DNA of 7,355 nt from an uncultured Collinsella sp. GTDB lineage: Bacteria; Actinomycetota; Coriobacteriia; Coriobacteriales; Coriobacteriaceae. Below, in pieces: positions 6,669 through 7,355 of the stretch. The position numbers and the translations under genes were made by a program. How positions within the stretch are numbered: the first letter of the stretch is position 1; every line of letters begins with the position of its first letter. The notes beneath the pieces are model-generated. The model had not been told where the DNA came from and ran no database searches. It worked only from the letters and a program-made list of their open reading frames with translations. The stretch is taken from NCBI GenBank assembly GCA_902464175.1, contig CABQHZ010000089.1, forward strand, positions 1-7,355. The letters are read 5' to 3'.

Positions 6669-6733
6669 CCCCCGACGGCTGATAGGAAAGTGCCGGGCAG
6701 GTGCCGCGGCTGGTAATGTGAGTGCCGAGGGGG
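6669..6733 (+). other. Putative donor-binding loop of the bridge RNA
   Basis: Lower stem: CCCCC-GA-CGGC (6669-6679) pairs with GCCG-A-GGGGG (6724-6733), nine pairs with a small internal loop. Upper stem: GCCG+GGC (6692-6698) with GCC+CGGC (6703-6710), G6706 bulged, loop AGGT. The internal loop has TGATAGGAAAGT (6680-6691) on the 5' side and TGGTAATGTGAGT (6711-6723) on the 3' side. GTAATG (6713-6718) is complementary to CATTAC at the element's left boundary (6522-6527). The 5' side should then resemble the element's right end, which is not in the window. Confidence 0.65.
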
Positions 6734-6739
6734 AGGCCA

Positions 6740-6764
6740 TCCGGTCGAACGACTACCGGAAGGA
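6740..6764 (+). promoter_or_regulatory. Hairpin overlapping the transposase ribosome binding site
   Basis: TCCGGT (6740-6745) pairs perfectly with ACCGGA (6755-6760) around a 9-nt loop. The ribosome binding site GGAAGGA (6758-6764) starts inside the 3' arm and lies seven bases before the GTG at 6772. This could dampen translation from read-through transcripts, a common feature of insertion sequences; the effect is inferred. Confidence 0.5.
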
Positions 6765-6771
6765 TACCACC

Positions 6772-7355
6772 GTGAAAGCGCCATCCACCAGGCCCGCGGC
6801 CGTGCTCGGCCTGGACGTCGGCAAGTCATCGCACTGGGCCTGCCTGGTCGACCGCGACGGGGAGGTGCTGGCCAGCGCCCCCGTCCGCAACAGGGAGGCC
6901 GAGCTCGACGCGCTGTTCGCCTCCGCGCCCGCCGGCACGCTCGTCGTCGTCGACCAGTTCCGCAACATAGGGTCCCTCGCCGTGAGGCGGGCCCGCGCCG
7001 CGGGGCTCGGGGCCGCCCACCTGCCCGGGCTCGCCGCCAGCCGCGCCGCGGGCCTGTTCGCCGGCGAGGCCAAGACCGACGAGCGCGACGCCGCGGTGAT
7101 CGCGCGGACCGCCCTGAGCGTGCCGGACTCCCTGTCGGGGGTCCCGGGCCGCGGCGAGGCCCTCGAGGCCGCCCGCGCCCTCTCGTCGCAGCGCGACCAC
7201 GTCGTCGCCTGCGCGACCAGGGACAAGAACCGCCTGCGCGCGGTGCTGCTCGAGTCCTGCCCGGCCCTCGAGGCCGCGGTCGACCTGTCGGACCGGCGGT
7301 GGCTGGAGCTGCTCGCCGGGTTCGGCGGGGCGTGGGGGATCGCCCGCTCCGGGGC
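6772..7355 (+). CDS. IS110-family transposase (RuvC-like DEDD type), 5' part, runs off window
   Basis: A continuous frame of 194 codons, open to the window edge, from a GTG with GGAAGGA upstream. The RuvC-like catalytic signature is visible: D15 in LGLDVGKSSHWA, D61 in LVVVDQ, and D103/D106 in AKTDERDAAVIA. Position two is Asp where IS621 and many IS110 members have Glu; VVVDQ is, as I recall, usual in actinobacterial members. LPGL..SRAAGLFAGEAKTDERDA and, later, NRLRAVLLESCPALE are characteristic of the family. The C-terminal domain with the catalytic Ser is beyond the window, so intactness cannot be judged. Family knowledge: the enzyme uses a bridge RNA to recombine donor and target DNA. 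Third codon positions are almost all G or C, unlike the neighbours. Confidence 0.92.
   Translation, partial: MKAPSTRPAAVLGLDVGKSSHWACLVDRDGEVLASAPVRNREAELDALFASAPAGTLVVVDQFRNIGSLAVRRARAAGLGAAHLPGLAASRAAGLFAGEAKTDERDAAVIARTALSVPDSLSGVPGRGEALEAARALSSQRDHVVACATRDKNRLRAVLLESCPALEAAVDLSDRRWLELLAGFGGAWGIARSG

Larger units (their letters stand above)
6541..6735 (+). ncRNA. Candidate IS110 bridge RNA
   Basis: By hand folding: a 5' stem-loop at 6541-6561 (nine pairs including one G-U, loop CCG); a small hairpin at 6570-6591; a target-type loop at 6601-6660; and a donor-type loop at 6669-6733. Family knowledge: IS110-group elements transcribe such an RNA from the left non-coding end, and its two internal loops pair with target and donor DNA. 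The roughly 195-nt length is close to the 177 nt of IS621. TACAGT at 6526-6531 is a weak -10 candidate, which would fit the known promoter formed when the element circularises. The ends are approximate, and no transcript data are available. Confidence 0.75.
6523..7355 (+). mobile_element. IS110-family insertion sequence, left part only
   Basis: The element comprises a non-coding left end of about 249 bases and the 5' part of an IS110 transposase; the right end is outside the window. GC content rises sharply compared with the flanking repeat and chromosome. The left boundary is placed at 6522/6523 for two reasons: the palindromic repeat loses its symmetry exactly there, and GTAATG in the candidate bridge RNA is complementary to CATTAC at 6522-6527. 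IS110 elements have no long terminal inverted repeats and insert at a short core dinucleotide. The core is probably within CC at 6521-6522, but cannot be fixed without the right end. Confidence 0.8.

Noticed and set aside
6690..6727. Three GTGCCG copies (6690, 6701, 6722) as iterons or protein-binding repeats
   Set aside because: All three fall in or beside paired segments of the donor-type hairpin, so the fold explains them; spacing is uneven (11 and 21).
6507..7226. Minus-strand ORFs over the IS left end and transposase
   Set aside because: Shadows caused by extreme GC content; the plus frame carries clear IS110 motifs.

Overview
The window looks like chromosome from a Collinsella-type actinobacterium (class Coriobacteriia). 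This rests on moderate- to high-GC coding sequence and on intergenic palindromic repeats with GGGGACGTTC and GGGACAGTYTT cores, which I recall from Collinsella genomes. No database was consulted, so the genus is an informed guess.

Layout. Positions 1-399 hold no convincing gene, with an AT-rich stretch at about 80-180. From about 400 to 3384 (+) runs a large primase-helicase protein: a Cys-rich knuckle, an archaeo-eukaryotic primase-like (AEP) domain, a DEAD/DEAH superfamily 2 helicase and a C-terminal phospholipase-D-like domain without its HxK catalytic pair. This resembles the effectors described as TOTE conflict systems. The gene ends inside a hairpin repeat (3371-3434) shared with the convergent genes. 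On the minus strand follow a YafQ-type toxin (3450-3758) and its DinJ/RelB-type antitoxin (3762-4061). Their control region carries three 11-bp operator-like sites spaced exactly 21 bp apart in alternating orientation. Next on the minus strand are a LOG-family nucleosidase (4174-4932), an intrinsic terminator (4949-4996) and tgt, the queuosine tRNA-guanine transglycosylase (5146-6285), with a TATAAT -10 box upstream.

The right end is the most interesting part. A 142-bp palindromic repeat (6381-6522) is cut short at GAACGTCC, and very GC-rich DNA follows: the left part of an IS110-family element whose transposase (GTG at 6772) runs off the window. The non-coding leader at about 6541-6735 can be folded by hand into the architecture known for IS110 bridge RNAs: a 5' stem-loop, then two hairpins that each carry a large internal loop. 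The first internal loop spells GAACGTCCC on its 5' side and GTTGGG on its 3' side, which together reconstitute the palindromic-repeat end GAACGTCCCCAA into which the element is inserted. The second loop carries GTAATG, the complement of CATTAC at the proposed element end. The sequence therefore suggests an RNA-guided transposon programmed to insert into Collinsella REP-like elements, parallel to IS621 in REP sequences of E. coli.

The genes do not form one pathway. tgt and the LOG gene are chromosomal housekeeping-type genes. The primase-helicase gene, the toxin-antitoxin pair, the palindromic repeats and the IS110 element are accessory or mobile features around them.
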